A stretch of DNA of 64,000 bases. Origin: Candidatus Nitromaritima sp. SCGC AAA288-L16. Lineage in GTDB: Bacteria; Nitrospinota; Nitrospinia; Nitrospinales; VA-1. The translations under genes were made by a program, and so were the position numbers. The notes under the pieces were generated by a model that worked only from the letters and a program-made list of their open reading frames with translations, was not told the DNA's origin and did not search any database. Below are positions 63,338 to 64,000 of this stretch, piece by piece; the first letter of the stretch is position 1, and the number at the start of each line of letters is the position of its first letter. The stretch spans positions 4,838-68,837 of the forward strand of contig AQTY01000006.1 of the NCBI GenBank assembly GCA_000372225.1, in the 5' to 3' direction.

Positions 63338-64000
63338 TTATTGTTTGTAATAGTTTTCCCGTAATCGGCATAACCCGGCAGCAATGCTTCCGAGGATACA
63401 ATGGGTCAAAGCTGAGATAGCCCCTGGAACAGTGGCCAAGGTGAAATCGGGAAAGTTGCTTCTAGCAAGTTCTGTTGCCAAACCAGAATTTTGCATCCCC
63501 ACCTCGATAGATACAGTTTGAGAATTTTTTTCACTAAACTTAAGCCATTTTGATAAAAAATACCCAAGAATAAACCCTAGTGCATGCAGCGTGACGACCG
63601 CGATAATTAAGGTGGGTCCTGTGGAGATTATTTCTTCCTTTTTGGCTGCAAGAATAAAATCTACTATAAACACGATTGACATTACAGCGATGAAAGGTGT
63701 GTAGGGATTAATTTTTTTGACCCATTTTCTGAAATAGTGGTTGAGCAAGGCCCCAAGTGTCACTGGTAGGATAACTATCTTAAACGTATTGATCAGTAGT
63801 CCTATAGTGTCTACTTGAATTGGCACTCCAATCGAACTTCTTGAAATAGATTCGATCATAAGGGTGGTCAGTAATGGTGTTATGATAACAGCTGCAAGAG
63901 TAGAAACTGCTGTGAGGCTTACAGAAAGGGCGATATTGCTTCGTGCTATAAAACAAACAACATTAGATGCAGTTCCTCCAGGACAGCAAGCCACTAATAT
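63338..64000 (-). CDS. Bile acid:Na+ symporter (BASS/SBF) family transporter, 5' part outside window
   Basis: The visible 221 codons are the C-terminal part of a membrane symporter of organic anions. The family signature CCPGGTASNVVCFIARSNIALSVSLT opens the visible part, and the hydrophobic helices continue to an ELARSNFPDFTLATVPGAIS block near the C-terminus, as in BASS proteins. Its true start lies beyond 64000; the GTG near 63994 is internal. It may import bile-acid-like or keto-acid compounds; the substrate is unknown. Confidence 0.9.
   Translation of the reverse strand: MLVACCPGGTASNVVCFIARSNIALSVSLTAVSTLAAVIITPLLTTLMIESISRSSIGVPIQVDTIGLLINTFKIVILPVTLGALLNHYFRKWVKKINPYTPFIAVMSIVFIVDFILAAKKEEIISTGPTLIIAVVTLHALGFILGYFLSKWLKFSEKNSQTVSIEVGMQNSGLATELARSNFPDFTLATVPGAISALTHCILGSIAAGLCRLRENYYKQ

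Noticed and set aside
1..64000. tRNA, rRNA, CRISPR, insertion sequences, phage genes
   Set aside because: No T-loop-like tRNA signatures, repeated spacer arrays, transposase motifs or terminal inverted repeats were seen.

Overview
The window looks like part of a chromosome of a Gram-negative, AT-rich bacterium. The evidence is an ADP-heptose epimerase and heptosyltransferase-type genes for lipopolysaccharide core, SurA/PpiC-like foldases, an AMIN-domain envelope protein and a membrane transhydrogenase. There are no rRNA or tRNA genes, transposases, CRISPR arrays or phage genes. The mix (repeated SUMF1-domain proteins, double-length ThyX-like protein, Atg22-type MFS, DUF255 thioredoxin protein) would fit a marine Nitrospinota-like or deltaproteobacteria-like lineage, but that assignment is inference only.

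Layout. 1-4.8 kb: a sigma-54 two-component operon (AMIN/TPR envelope protein, soluble PAS histidine kinase, NtrC-type activator cut by the window edge) behind a good sigma-54 promoter. 5-8 kb: diguanylate cyclase and M20 peptidase. 8.4-28.2 kb: a large envelope-polysaccharide/LPS region with two GT39 membrane transferases, four GT4 enzymes, a GT2 enzyme, two GT9 enzymes (one fused to a WaaE-like domain), HldD, an MBOAT/SGNH acylation pair, a TylF-type methyltransferase, a SPASM radical SAM protein, and an SDR/cupin pair. 28.3-36.2 kb: lipocalin-like protein, a small protein with its own sigma-54 promoter, DDAH and a GGCT-like protein, thioredoxin, BioB, DUF255 protein, AroA. 36.3-48.4 kb: small membrane proteins, SUMF1 proteins, a tandem ThyX-like protein, PntA/PntB, a YVTN beta-propeller, and a 2OG-Fe oxygenase with a His-rich TPR protein. 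48.4-49.4 kb: two tandem about 72-residue membrane microproteins with duplicated leaders. 49.4-58.6 kb: MsrP, CutA, DedA, PriA, a parvulin, Atg22-type MFS, SUMF1, Maf. 58.7-64 kb: parvulin, SPASM radical SAM protein, NeuB, SGNH protein, and a bile-acid-symporter-type transporter cut by the window end.

Two themes stand out. First, the two microproteins share 52 of 72 residues and carry a 27-nt identical leader block placed exactly 30 nt before each start codon, with a Shine-Dalgarno-masking hairpin. This is the best candidate here for an undescribed, post-transcriptionally controlled system. Second, at least four genes are broken by one small lesion each: +1 insertions in hldD, the cupin gene and one SUMF1 gene, and an in-frame TAG in the SGNH gene. 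In the cupin and SUMF1 cases the lesion-corrected frame restores a perfect ATGA junction with its neighbour. Either the assembly carries base errors or these genes are freshly inactivated. A heptosyltransferase remnant shows that older decay also occurs in the sugar region.
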